Origin: Anodontia alba
Taxonomy: Eukaryota > Mollusca > Bivalvia > Lucinida > Lucinidae
Assembly (NCBI GenBank): GCA_964016985.1
Contig: OZ024821.1
Span: 124,060,035 to 124,124,034, forward strand
Direction: 5' to 3'
Length of the DNA: 64,000 nt
Position numbers and translations under genes: made by a program. Of this stretch, positions 21,767-31,549 are shown piece by piece (the stretch's first letter is position 1; every line of letters starts with the position of its first letter). The notes below the pieces were generated by a model. The model made no database searches. It saw only the letters and a list, made by a program, of their open reading frames with translations, and was not told where the DNA came from.

Positions 21767-22418
21767 CTCGGTGCAATAACAGTGTAACTGGCATTTTGGC
21801 CAAAATAGCTTTTTTTGCATAAATGTGTGCCTAAGGACATAATTAATACAAATGGTAAATAAGTACTACACAGCTAGATTCTGCCTAAATCTTGATTTAT
21901 TTGCGCATTTTGCGATTTTTTTCAGTTACACTATTTCTGCACTGAACGTTTGATTAGGGTTGGCGCATAAACAGTGTAAGTGCACTTACACCCTTTTTGC
22001 GCCAACTTTTTTAAAACCTCGAAAATATTAAATTCTGCTGCTAGAATTTGCGAAATGAGAGTGCATCTTCCATGCAGAATGCCTTTAATTTACTGCTTGA
22101 CCATGTAAAATGTTAAAGGAAAAAGGTTTGTGCATTTACACTGTTTTAGCGTTGAGTGGTGAGTGAGTGCACTTACACTGTTTTTGCGCCAACACACTCA
22201 GCACAGAAAGTTTGTCTAAATTTAAATGCTTAATATTTTTTATAAAGGCCATTATTTTAAACAATCAGCTTCACACACAAATGAGATAAATCAACACGAA
22301 GTTAAGTCACCAGCCTATAGGATGGTTTTCTTTACCATCGTTAAATAAAAGTTTTCTTGTTTTTTTTTCTCTCCTGAAAAGATGCCATTTTGTACTTACG
22401 CTGTTTGTGCACCAAGCA
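21767..22418. mobile_element. Inverted-repeat element (GTGCAAAAACAGTGTAAGTG family), outer
   Basis: GGTGCAATAACAGTGTAACT at the left faces the reverse complement of GGTGCACAAACAGCGTAAGT near 22,386-22,418. A second pair of the same motif is nested inside at 21,959-22,193. No ORF. The outer boundary is less certain than the inner. Confidence 0.45.
21959..22193. mobile_element. Inverted-repeat element (TTGGCGCA ends), inner
   Basis: The left end TTGGCGCATAAACAGTGTAA faces the right end TTACACTGTTTTTGCGCCAA. The left end also forms a local hairpin with TTACACCCTTTTTGCGCCAA at 21,986-22,005. So three copies of the motif occur in 235 bp. It is MITE-like and non-coding. Confidence 0.6.
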
Positions 22419-23250
22419 GGCGATGTAGGGCCTGGTACTCAAAAGTTCAGTAACAGAATAAAGTACTGAAATATTCTAAACGTGTTAAGTTAGAATCACT
22501 GACATGTTGGAGTACAAAAGGCATTGTTACACAGGCAGATGGTATGGAATCCGACCTGCATGCATATCAGCAAGGCGTTTTGGCGGTCCTTGATGTTCAG
22601 TGTTTAACACTGATATTCCCTAGAATAAAAATGTCGTATGTGCAGATCCTGCGGATGTGTGGGCTGATCTGGATCTGTGACTATTGCGCACCACCTTGTC
22701 TGAGATGTGTCATTAAGTTATTTTGTTATGTCATACACGTGAATATTTAGCTATTTACATGTGTACTCGGTACTCTTTCGGGTATCCATCATGCGTACTA
22801 TACAATCATCTGTTATTTGAGTTGTATACAGTGATCTGTAGTTTTGCTCACGGGAACTGTGAAATTGACAGCTCGAGTTATACTTTCACTTTCAATTTAA
22901 TCAATCGGGAACGCCCTTTTAAATATGATTGATGCATTTTAACTAATGACTGCATGTTGACCTCTGACTTTACGCACGTCACTGAAAATGCACGCGCTCG
23001 AGGAGAAAAATCTTGCTGATTCACCATTGTTGTTGCTGGCTTTTCAGTCAGCAACGTTAAAAGCTGATTTAAATATATATCGGTCTGGATGTCTTTATAG
23101 ATTCCCTCTATTTAGATGAAGTCCAGGATACCCTTTTTGCCTTCACCATGGATTGAACCATCATGTAGATATATCATCACAATCATCAAATATATATAAC
23201 ATTTTAAACAACAGAGTGTTTATTGTGTTTACTTTGACCCCTGCGTCAAA

Positions 23251-23284
23251 TGGAGCCCCCAGTAAGGATCGAACTCACGACCCC
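23251..23284 (+). promoter_or_regulatory. tRNA-complementary site, candidate retroelement primer-binding site
   Basis: Reverse complement: GTGAG-TTCGATC-CTTAC forms a T-arm with a 5-bp stem and 7-base loop. It is followed by a 7-base acceptor strand, one discriminator base and CCA. Having CCA in the genome, directly followed (on plus, TGG...) by a gag-like frame about 190 bp downstream, is what a reverse-transcribed LTR element's primer-binding site would show. The similarity extends past the usual 18 bases, so a tRNA-derived fragment is the alternative. Confidence 0.5.
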
Positions 23285-23442
23285 TGGTTGTTATATAGTA
23301 ATTGCCAGTAATAGTGATATAGTGTACTCCATATTTGGACATAGTGAAAGTGTATACATTTCCCTTATAAGATTGCTATTGTGTATTTTTTACCAGTTTT
23401 GTCTTTTATAAATAAGAGTGTTATAAAGTAGTGTCAAAGAAA

Positions 23443-24213
23443 ATGCCAGAAGGTGAAAAATCTGTAGATGAAATGGTCAAGGCCATTAAAAAGAACCAAG
23501 AGTATAAAATCCTTTCTAAAGCAGAATATGAGGTTCTTTTAACACTTGCTGCTAAGAAGGATGTAAGTATTGAAGAAAATGCAGGTGCTAAAAGAAAACA
23601 TATGAATAAGAAAGCTGGTACACCTGAAAAAAGTAGTACCCCACACAAGGAGATGGGGGAAAATCTGTAGATCAGCCCCAGTTTACATTTACCATCCCTG
23701 GTGTTTCACGCATTGCCAGATTAAATTTTCCCAACCAGACCCTACTACAGAAGACTTCATTTGCCCAAAGTCCATATGTACCCAAATTGACTATTTTCAG
23801 TGGTGCAGTAGAACCACAAAAAGGTGAGGCTTCTTTTGAAGTTTTGAGTGTTAAGGTCAAATGCCTCCAAAAGTCTGCCTATTTGCCTGAACATTTACTT
23901 TTACAGACAATACGCAATTAATTGAAAGGTACAGCTAGAAGTCTGTTGGTTCCCTTGGGTGAAACAGCCTCTGTTCAAGATATTTTATCTAAATTAGATG
24001 GTCTTTATGACAATGTTAGTACCAGTGAGACTTTGATTCAGTCTTTCTACAGTGTATTTCAATAAAATACTCAATTAATTGTTTCATTTGGATCAAGAAT
24101 TGAACAGACACTGTCTAGGGCTATAAGTATGGCCATATAGAATTAATTGCTAAAGATGCCATGCTAAGGAGTAAGTTCTGGACTGGCCTTAAAAGCGATG
24201 CATTAAAGAACTA
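23443..24213 (+). pseudogene. Retroelement gag-like gene, 5' part (broken by mariner copy 2)
   Basis: Starts MPEGEKSVDEMVKAI, an acidic/basic helical leader, and hits TAG at 23,668-23,670. The same protein type then continues in another frame with PKLTIFSGAVEPQKGEASFE, a gag/capsid signature seen in Ty3-type and PNMA/ARC-like proteins. Next come LLQTIRN, ARSLLVPLGETASVQDIL, KLDGLYDNVSTSETLIQSFY and LRSKFWTGLKSDALKN. At least two stops and one frameshift are present. Mariner copy 2 inserts right after LKN. Capsid-type proteins package element RNA. No protease or RT of the same element is seen. Confidence 0.7.
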
Positions 24214-25489
24214 CGAGGGATGTTCGAAATGAATTGCTTATTTCTATCTGGAGACTTTAAATTTCAAGTTAGCCCAAAAGTACTCATTTCATGCCCTCGA
24301 AGTACTCCCCGTGGCTAGAAATGCAAAGTTTCAGCCGATGTATCCACTTCTTGAAGGCGTCACGGTACGGTGACTTGGGCACAGTAATAAGGTACTAATG
24401 AATGGCAGATCCAAGTGCCTGTCGGGACTGGTATTTCCGCCCACGGTGAGGCAAAACAGTTACTTTTTCTTTCTTCAAAAACGCCGTAACTATTGCGGAG
24501 GTATGAGCTGGGGCATTGTCATGTAGAAGACGGACATGTTTAAAACCAGTGGCAGGGCGTCGTTTCTGATAATACTTTTTCAGATTCTTCAGTACTACGT
24601 CTTTGTAGTACTTTCCGGTGATGCTTTTTGCCCTTTTTCACTGGCACTTTTATTGCGACTCCTTCACCAGAGAAGACGATTGCATACAAAACCTTCTTTG
24701 TACTCAAAGAACGTTTGGCAATTATTGGGCGTTTGCTGTGTTTAGTGGCCCAGATCTTATTGCTAACCTTTCTGACGGGCTCAAAATAATGGACCCAGGT
24801 TTCATAACATGTGACGACATTGGCAAATTGCTTTTTGTCATATTTTGGAAACATTTAAAGCAGCTTTTTGGCCACTTTAACCCGTTGCCTCTTTTGCTCG
24901 TCAGTCAACAGATGTGGCACCCATCTAGCAGAAATCTTTCTGACTTTCAAATGCTTCTTCAAAATAAGGTGAACCCTTGATAGTGATATGCCTACCTTTC
25001 GTGCAATATCACGAACTGTAAATCTGGCATCTCCTTCAATGATTTCCTTTATTTTGTAAACGATTTTTTTATGAGATGCAGATTTTGGCCTACCTGATTT
25101 CGGTGCATTTTTGATGGACTCTACATCAGACTCAAATTTCTTCTTCCACCGCCGAACTGTGTCATAAGACACACAAGAAGGTCCAAAAGCAGTAGAAATT
25201 TCAGTCATCAGCTTCTTCAAAGAACAACCAAGTTTTGAGCGAGCTTGAATGTAAGCCCGTATTTCATCTTTTTTGTCGACGCTTCTACCAACCATTTCTT
25301 ACTGCAGTGGTCAATGACTGCGTGTATTCAAATGGCAAATTTTATGTCTTACACTTTGTCTAACATGTACATTTATACACCATTGTGTAGATATTGAATA
25401 GCCCTATACAGGTATGTATTGGTTTTTATCGTGCCCCACGTGGATATCGAGCTAGAGGACAATAAGCAATTCATTTCAAACATCCCTCG
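24214..25489 (-). mobile_element. Mariner element, copy 2 (inserted in gag remnant)
   Basis: Same ends as copy 1 (CGAGGGATGTTCGAAATGAA) with TA at 24,212-24,213 and 25,490-25,491. Length 1,276 bp. The 66-bp difference from copy 1 is explained by a single deletion near 24,443. On either side lies gag-like sequence: ALKN before, HLYDSIKDE after. The insertion is therefore younger than the gag remnant. Confidence 0.95.
24284..25295 (-). pseudogene. Mariner transposase, copy 2 (third catalytic Asp deleted)
   Basis: The first 146 codons from MVGRSVDKKDEIRAYIQARS are open and include both helix-turn-helix segments and WVPHLLT. A TAA at 24,855-24,857 then replaces a Gln of copy 1. Downstream, a 5-T run (GCTTTTTGCC) where copy 1 has 4 shifts the frame before HDNAPAHTSAIV. 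A 66-bp in-frame deletion removes HPPYSPDLAPCDFFLF, including the third catalytic Asp. The first catalytic motif is changed too: TCYETW in place of TGDETW loses the Asp. It cannot be catalytic. Confidence 0.92.
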
Positions 25490-25578
25490 TATACTCGTCA
25501 TTTATATGACAGTATAAAGGACGAAAAGAAATAAGGAAAGTGGATCAAGAAGAGAGCAACATTAAGACTACTAAGCAA
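25490..25578 (+). pseudogene. Retroelement gag-like gene, continuation after mariner copy 2
   Basis: Directly after the TA duplication, the plus strand reads RHLYDSIKDEKK. This is the expected continuation of the capsid-like segment interrupted at 24,213, but in a frame shifted by one. Similarity ends near 25,578, where a tRNA-derived repeat begins. Confidence 0.55.
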
Positions 25579-25580
25579 CG

Positions 25581-25940
25581 AGCCGGCTTTTGTAGCGACG
25601 CGATAGAGTGTTCGCCTGTCACGCAGACGGCTCGGATTTGATCCCCGGTCGCGGCATAAGAAATTTTCACCTGTTACAGTTTGCGCCTACTGTAAATAAC
25701 CCATATGTGTGCATAAAAACTCATTGAGTTTCATTTCCCGTGATTCTCGGAATCCTAGAAATTTAGGGACGAATTTCAATTCCGAGGGGGAGACTGTCAT
25801 CGGATATAGGTATATAACACACTTGTACTGCCCTGCGGTACAAGCTGGCTTTTATAGTGACGTGGTAGAGTGTTGGCCTGTCACGCAGACGGCCCGGGTT
25901 CGATCCCCAGTCAGGGCATTTTTCAACTGTTACAGTTACT
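25581..25940 (+). repeat. Tandem pair of tRNA-derived SINE-like units, locus 1
   Basis: Two tRNA-like heads lie about 262 bp apart. Each has an A-box-like stretch (GGTAGAGTGTTGGCC in unit 2), then CTGTCACGCAGACGG, then a B-box (GGGTTCGATCCCC in unit 2, GGATTTGATCCCC in unit 1). Between them is a body ending ACACACTTGTACTGCCCTGC. The same dimer occurs at 60,525-60,925. Confidence 0.7.
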
Positions 25941-25959
25941 TAGTTATTTATATATCTGC

Positions 25960-26110
25960 TGTGTGATAGGGGTTATTGGTCATGCTGTGTGTACAGATCT
26001 TGGTCAGATGGCGCGGATGTGTGGGCCGCCCTGGCTCTGTACATACTGCATGTCGCATCCTCGGTGGTGTGTTATGAAGCTATTCTGTTGCTTAGTAGAT
26101 TACTTATGTC
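25960..26110 (+). repeat. Interspersed repeat related to 22,500-22,760
   Basis: CAGATGGCGCGGATGTGTGG here corresponds to CAGATCCTGCGGATGTGTGG at 22,645. Both continue to GGCTCTGTACATACTGC/GGATCTGTGACTATTGC and CATCCTCGGTGG/ACCTTGTCTGAG. It is non-coding. Confidence 0.45.
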
Positions 26111-26657
26111 CTTGTTGGCCGCCTTGTTGCTTTAAGTTGTTTAAAGACAATGTACTGGCTTCGTACATGGTGGCGAAATTTGTCGCCTCTACAAGTCATT
26201 ATAAAAAATCAACACAAATCAAAATGAAATGCGCATTTCATTTGAGTTGTTTTTTGCTATTTTATGACGACGTGTAGATGTGGCCTATTTCGTCACCATG
26301 TTTGGGCAGTCAGGAGATCGATCGTCCCTGCAGCATACAATATACTTCTAATCAGCATCAGCCGTTTTGGTTCGATTGGTACACTTGAACCGAAGTAAAC
26401 ATACACCAAATTCCTTGAACATTGTTGTCCACGTGCTTATATGTAAAACCTGAAGTAGGCTTAATGTTGTGACATTTGCAAACAATGCAAACCCAGATCA
26501 GATGCCGTAGAACACGACCAAGGTCTGTACTTTTTGCTTAAATTGCAGAAAGTTAGGGAAAAAATGAAACAGATGAAATCCCCTATTAAGGGCCATTTTA
26601 CCAGCCTATTCTCCGAGACAATCGACTCATCAGTGCTTTGATTATATATTTCAAGTG

Positions 26658-26909
26658 TATGCTCCGTCAAGAGGCCATTATGTACATGATTTTATAGGTT
26701 ATTTACATGAAATTAATAGTATGTACAGCCAGACTGGCTTGGTGATTTTAATGGGTGATTCCAATGCTAATTTACGGGGAGAAAGATATATAAAAGTCTC
26801 TGATGTACGTGCTAAATATTAACTTTATGTGATCCATTACCATAGTCTCAGTCCTGTTAAAACAGTACCCGTACGTACATGGGCGAATGCTAGCTTCGTC
26901 TCTTGCTGC
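26658..26909 (+). pseudogene. LINE AP-endonuclease fragment
   Basis: An open frame from YAPSRGHYVHDF runs through LVILMGDSNANLRGERYIKV, which contains the MGDSN catalytic motif of AP-endonuclease domains (normally GDFN). A TAA follows at about 26,820, and the same frame continues with PVRTWANASFVSC, a conserved segment ahead of the C-terminal catalytic His. Sequence identity ends there, where another repeat begins. This nuclease nicks target DNA for LINE priming. It is a short dead fragment. Confidence 0.7.
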
Positions 26910-26941
26910 GGCATGAATCTTAAATTATTACGTAAAAAAGC

Positions 26942-27258
26942 AGTGTCGCACATTATCAACAGCCGTGCATTAACCGGCGAAAAGCCGTGTATTAACAAGG
27001 CAATTCACGCGCTGTTAATGCACGGCTACGCAACTTTCAATATGATCGTACTGGGGTCACAGAATTGCTGCCGTTACAAGATGTATACTGCCTGACCCTA
27101 GAACGAGCTTAGTCAGTGGAAATTACGTTTGCGAGACATCTGTGAAAGGCGAAACAAAATAGCGCAAGAAATAACGCGAAATATAGCAATTTTTTTTTTC
27201 GGCCTCGGTTTTCAACACCTCCCACGGGACCTGGCGAATGTTAATGCATAAAAAAATG
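26942..27258 (+). repeat. Interspersed repeat, unsplit copy
   Basis: Contains an internal stem (AGCCGTGCATTAAC ... GTTAATGCACGGCT) and ends GCGAATGTTAATGCATAAA. It serves as reference for the split copy at 3,560-3,690 plus 5,198-5,440. Confidence 0.6.
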
Positions 27259-27545
27259 TTTGATCCCTAGATCATGTATCATTGCCTAGGGAAAGAATTG
27301 ATACTACGTTATCATGTGAAACTAGATGAGATATTAAATGTTTCAAGGCACAGACCGGTTGTATGTAGGGTCTCCTTCCCACTGGCAAATTTTACGAATA
27401 ATACTGTTCGTTAACCTCAAATGTAAACTGGAATAAATAAGACGAATGAAAACTACAGTTATACAAGTTTGAATTAATTAATGCATTTTCTTTTGATACA
27501 TATCCTGAAAATTCGGAGCCCAAAAAGAGATTAAACCATAATTTG

Positions 27546-27583
<38 letters not shown>

Positions 27584-28374
27584 AATAAATAAAAAAATAA
27601 AAATAAATAAAGAACGTTAACTGCATAACTACAGATTCGAACATGATTCTACCTAAAACGAAATGTAAACCTTATCTGAAACTTTACTGAGACAGAGGTA
27701 TGAAAGATCTGCATAAGGCGATGCGGGAAAATTGGCGTAAGCGTTTGTTTCGTGGACAACATCTCAAACGTGCGGATAGTGTATTGCCTTTGTACCTGTC
27801 ACCGGCATACTCTAGTTCTCGGTATTCGGAAAGCATAGCTAGTAACTAAGCAGAACCCGAATTCATGTGATCGGGTCGGGTAAAAGTCCCATACATTTGG
27901 AGGCAATATCTCTAAACTACTGAAATATTGTTGACATGGACGTTATGTCGCAATTCATGCAGCGGATTCAGGGCAAGCGTGGTCTGAAATCAGTTCAGTT
28001 AGAGATGGCCAACCCACTTAAGAAGCACGTGATGATAATTTGGACGCACGAATATAGGTAGCACCTATTAAATTCAGATTAGAACATATGTTTTGCAAAT
28101 TTATGAGAATTGCCTCAGTTAGGCGATTCTAACAATTATGCACAATATATGCTTCTTGTAGTATTAAATACAATGTTGTCCCACAATATCCCATTTACTA
28201 TCACCGCTTGAGCGAAAATCTCATGCCAGTCAAATTATCATTATAACGAATTAAGTCATTAGATCCAGTGTCGTAAAAAGAGGGTTGACTGTACCGAGTT
28301 TCGATCAAATCACGGTATTGATTATGAAGAATGCGTCATTTAACCACTTTCCTTTTATGAGAATATGAGACATA

Positions 28375-29677
28375 CGAGGGATGTTCGAAATGAATTGCTT
28401 ATTTCTATCTGGAGACTTCAAATTTCAAGTTAGCCCAAAAGTACTCATTTCATGCCCTCGAAGTACTCCCCGTGGCTAGAAATGCAAAGTTTCGGCCGAT
28501 GAATCCACCTTTTGAAGGCGTCATGGTACGCTGATTTGGGCACAGTAATAAGGTACTGATGAATGGCAGATCCAAGTGCCTGTCGGGACTGGTATTTCCG
28601 CCCAGCAAGGAATGCTTTCAATTTCGGAAACAAAAAGAAATCACATGGGCAAGGTCTGGGGAATACGGGGTTGAGGCAAAACAGTTACTTTTTATTTCTG
28701 GGGCATTGTCATGTAGAAGACGGACACGTTTAAAACCAGTGGCAGGGCGTCGTTTCTGATAATACTTTTTCAGTTTCTTCAGTACTACGTCTTTGTAGTA
28801 CTTTCCGGTGATGCTTTTTGCCCTTTTTCACTGGCACTTTTATTGCGACTCCTTTACCAGAGAAGAAGATTGCATACAAAACCTTCTTTGTACTCAAAGA
28901 ACGTTTAGCAATTATTGGGCGTTTGCTGTGTTTAGTGGCCCAGATCTTATTGCTAACCTTTCTGACGGGCTCAAAATAATGGACCCAGGTTTCATCACCT
29001 GTGACGACATTGGCAAACTGCTTTTTGTCATATTTTGGAAACATTTGAGGCAGCTTTTTGGCCACTTTAACCCGTTGCCTCTTTTGCTCGTCAGTCAACA
29101 GATGTGGCACCCATCTAGCAGAAATCTTTCTGACTTTCAAATGCTTCTTCAAAATAAGGTGAACCTTGATAGTGATATGCCTACCTTTCGTGCAATATCA
29201 CGAACTGTAAATCTGGCATCTCCTTCAATGATTTCCTTTATTTTGGAAACGATTTCTTTACGAGATGCAGATTTTGGCCTACCTGATTTCGGTGCATTTT
29301 TGATGGACTCTACACCAGACTCAAATTTCTTTTTCCACCGCCGAACTGTGTCATAAGACACCCAAGAAGGTCCAAAAACAGTAGAAATTTCAGTCATCAG
29401 CTTCTTCAAAGAAAAACCAAGTTTTGAGCGAACTTTGATGTAAGCCCGTATTTCATCTTTTTTGTCGACGCTTCTACCAACCATTTTTACTGCAGTGGTC
29501 AATGACTGCGTGTATTCAAATGGCAAATTTTATGTCTTACACTTAGTCTAACATGTACATTTATACACCATTGTGTAGATAATGAATAACCCTATACATG
29601 TATGTATTGGTTTTTGTCGTGCCCCACGTGGATATCGAGCTAGAGGACAATAAGCAATTCATTTCGAACATCCCTCG
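28375..29677 (-). mobile_element. Mariner element, copy 3
   Basis: CGAGGGATGTTCGAAATGAA at the left and its reverse complement at the right, with TA at 28,373-28,374 and 29,678-29,679. Length 1,303 bp. A deletion of about 35 bp near 28,698 removes part of the catalytic core. Same orientation as copies 1 and 2. Confidence 0.95.
28445..29484 (-). pseudogene. Mariner transposase, copy 3 (core deletion plus frameshifts)
   Basis: It starts MVGRSVDKKDEIRAYIKVRS. A 1-bp deletion near 29,165 shifts the frame inside the second helix-turn-helix, and a second frame carries WVPHLLT and TGDETWVHYFEP. The 5-T run at about 28,815 shared with copy 2 shifts the frame again. The 35-bp deletion removes the AHTSAIVTTF region after the second catalytic Asp and destroys the 34-residue spacing. 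The tail (AFLAGRKYQSRQALGSA ... GEYFEGMK) is still present. Inactive. Confidence 0.92.
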
Positions 29678-29679
29678 TA

Positions 29680-31230
29680 CATGTAGCAACACTTCAAAAT
29701 ATGACTAAATGTCACGGATGTAAGATTTCTACCACAGTCAGTTCAAATTTCTTAAAGTATTTTTCTTTTTCTTTCTTTCTTTTTTTCTGTTTAAAAGTAA
29801 TGACGCTCGGATGGATCCCGAACGTTTCACGAAACATGTTCACTAAAATTCATGCCGAGATTTGCTCAAATAATCTAAAATGCTTCAGTTTATGCCGACA
29901 CAATTCGTTATAATGGTAATTTGACTGGCACGAACCTTCGCTGAAGTGGTGACAGAAATTGTGCAAGAACATGGTATTAAATTTCTAAGAACATGTGTAT
30001 GGGATTATGATTTTGTTGGAATCGCCTCAATGAAGCGCTATTAACAACACATTATCCAAAACACATGTTCTAAGAGGAAATAAAAAAATAAAACAAAGCC
30101 TACTGCTCATTAAGGACTCCATACAAATGCAAATTCATTTTAATGGCAACATCTTTGGGGGAAAAGTACTGTCGTTTGTAAAGAGGATTCTCTGTACTTC
30201 TTTTTTTTATGATCATTTCGTGTAAATAAATCCTTATCTGGTGCTTGGAAGGGCTATTGGAATGATTATTATCTTTGCTGAGTGCCTTCGAGGCATGTTC
30301 GGACAGCGAAGGCCCAGATTAGACAGTACATCCGCGCAGTCTGATCGGACCTTCGCTGGCCGCTGCAAAAATCATTGGATGCTTAGAATGTATCAATGGA
30401 GAGCATAAACCCGGATGAGACCTTGCGCTTGGGCATGCACAGGATGATGTAAATCTGTGTACATTTTGCGCATACTCGAAAGCATGATTTTGCTTGACTC
30501 GGTCTATTTTATAAATGGAGGGCGTGTTTTATATATAGCGTATTCTTAATATGGATTTCAAATTCAAATTCAACAGCAGCACCAACAACAAATTCAACAA
30601 TGTTATTAATTAAAACAATCGAGGAGTTGTTAAGAAGTATTTGATGGTTATTCAGGAATAATTTTCTCTAGTTCTCTATAAAAACATATGTTGTCACTTC
30701 TCATGAGTACCCAGAAAATATTTTTTTTGTGGAGAAATAAAAAAAAAAAAAAAAAAAAAAAAATCGCAGAATTATCATTAGGCCCTCCTCTTTAACGACT
30801 CATCTGAAATAATAATAATAATAATAATAATAATTTTACAAACACTGTTCTGCAATAAGTCAACAGAGTAGTTTGATGTAAAGAGAAGGTACTAAAGACA
30901 AGACAATTTAAGTGATCAAGCATTTACTGGTAATTCCCATTTAATATTTCCTTGAATTAAACCATGATTGTATTTCCTTATTTACACAAACAGATCATAC
31001 AATATTCAAATATGATTTTAAGCAAGTGTTTATATTACCTATTTCTTGCATAATTCGAGAGGCATTTTACGAATTTGGAACGACTTTTGATTTTGGGTCC
31101 GATTATATTATCCAATTTATTATGAAAGCATGTACAAACATTTTTCACAATACACAATCAATAACAAAATGGTATGGAGTTCCATGCGTACGCTTTTGTC
31201 AACTACAATGACTCAACATCTTTGGATCCA
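29680..31230. other. Non-coding, repeat-rich
   Basis: No gene recognised. It includes decayed copies of the hairpin core at about 30,020 (GGAATCGCCTCAATGAAGCG) and 30,684, the TGCGC-type repeat at 30,295-30,500, an A-tract at 30,737, and an AAT tract at 30,808. Confidence 0.5.
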
Positions 31231-31235
31231 TGAAA

Positions 31236-31548
31236 CTGGGCAGTTCGAGCCAAAGAGGAATCATCATAGTGTCAGGTCAGGAGGCAAATCGGGATAATTC
31301 TGGGATGCCTCTACGATATTCTATAATATACTGGTTTGTTAAGTGTACTTAGAATCGCCTCGATGGGGAGATTCTAATGAGCAAACGCAACATATTTTTT
31401 TTATGTAAAGTTCAGAGATTTTCCCTAAAATATCTTTAAATATTTGATTACTTGAGCTATCGGAAGAATTTCATAAGGACTCAAAAACGAGTTTCAGTCA
31501 CGGTAAACGAGCCATCACTATTCTAGTCATCGAGGGTTTAATGCTATA
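31236..31548. mobile_element. Decayed CAGTTCGAGCC-type MITE with hairpin core
   Basis: Left CAGTTCGAGCCAAAGAGG, then TCAGGAGGCAAATCGGGATA, the hairpin core at about 31,347 (AGAATCGCCTCGATGGGGAG), TTGAGCTATCGGAAG, and a right end with AAACGAGCCATC. The same order occurs at 57,597-57,962, where both ends are well preserved. Confidence 0.6.
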
Positions 31549-31549
31549 T

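Noticed and set aside
25581..25940. Functional tRNA genes
   Set aside because: A- and B-box-like words are present, but no full cloverleaf with acceptor pairing can be drawn. The same sequence recurs as a dimeric repeat.
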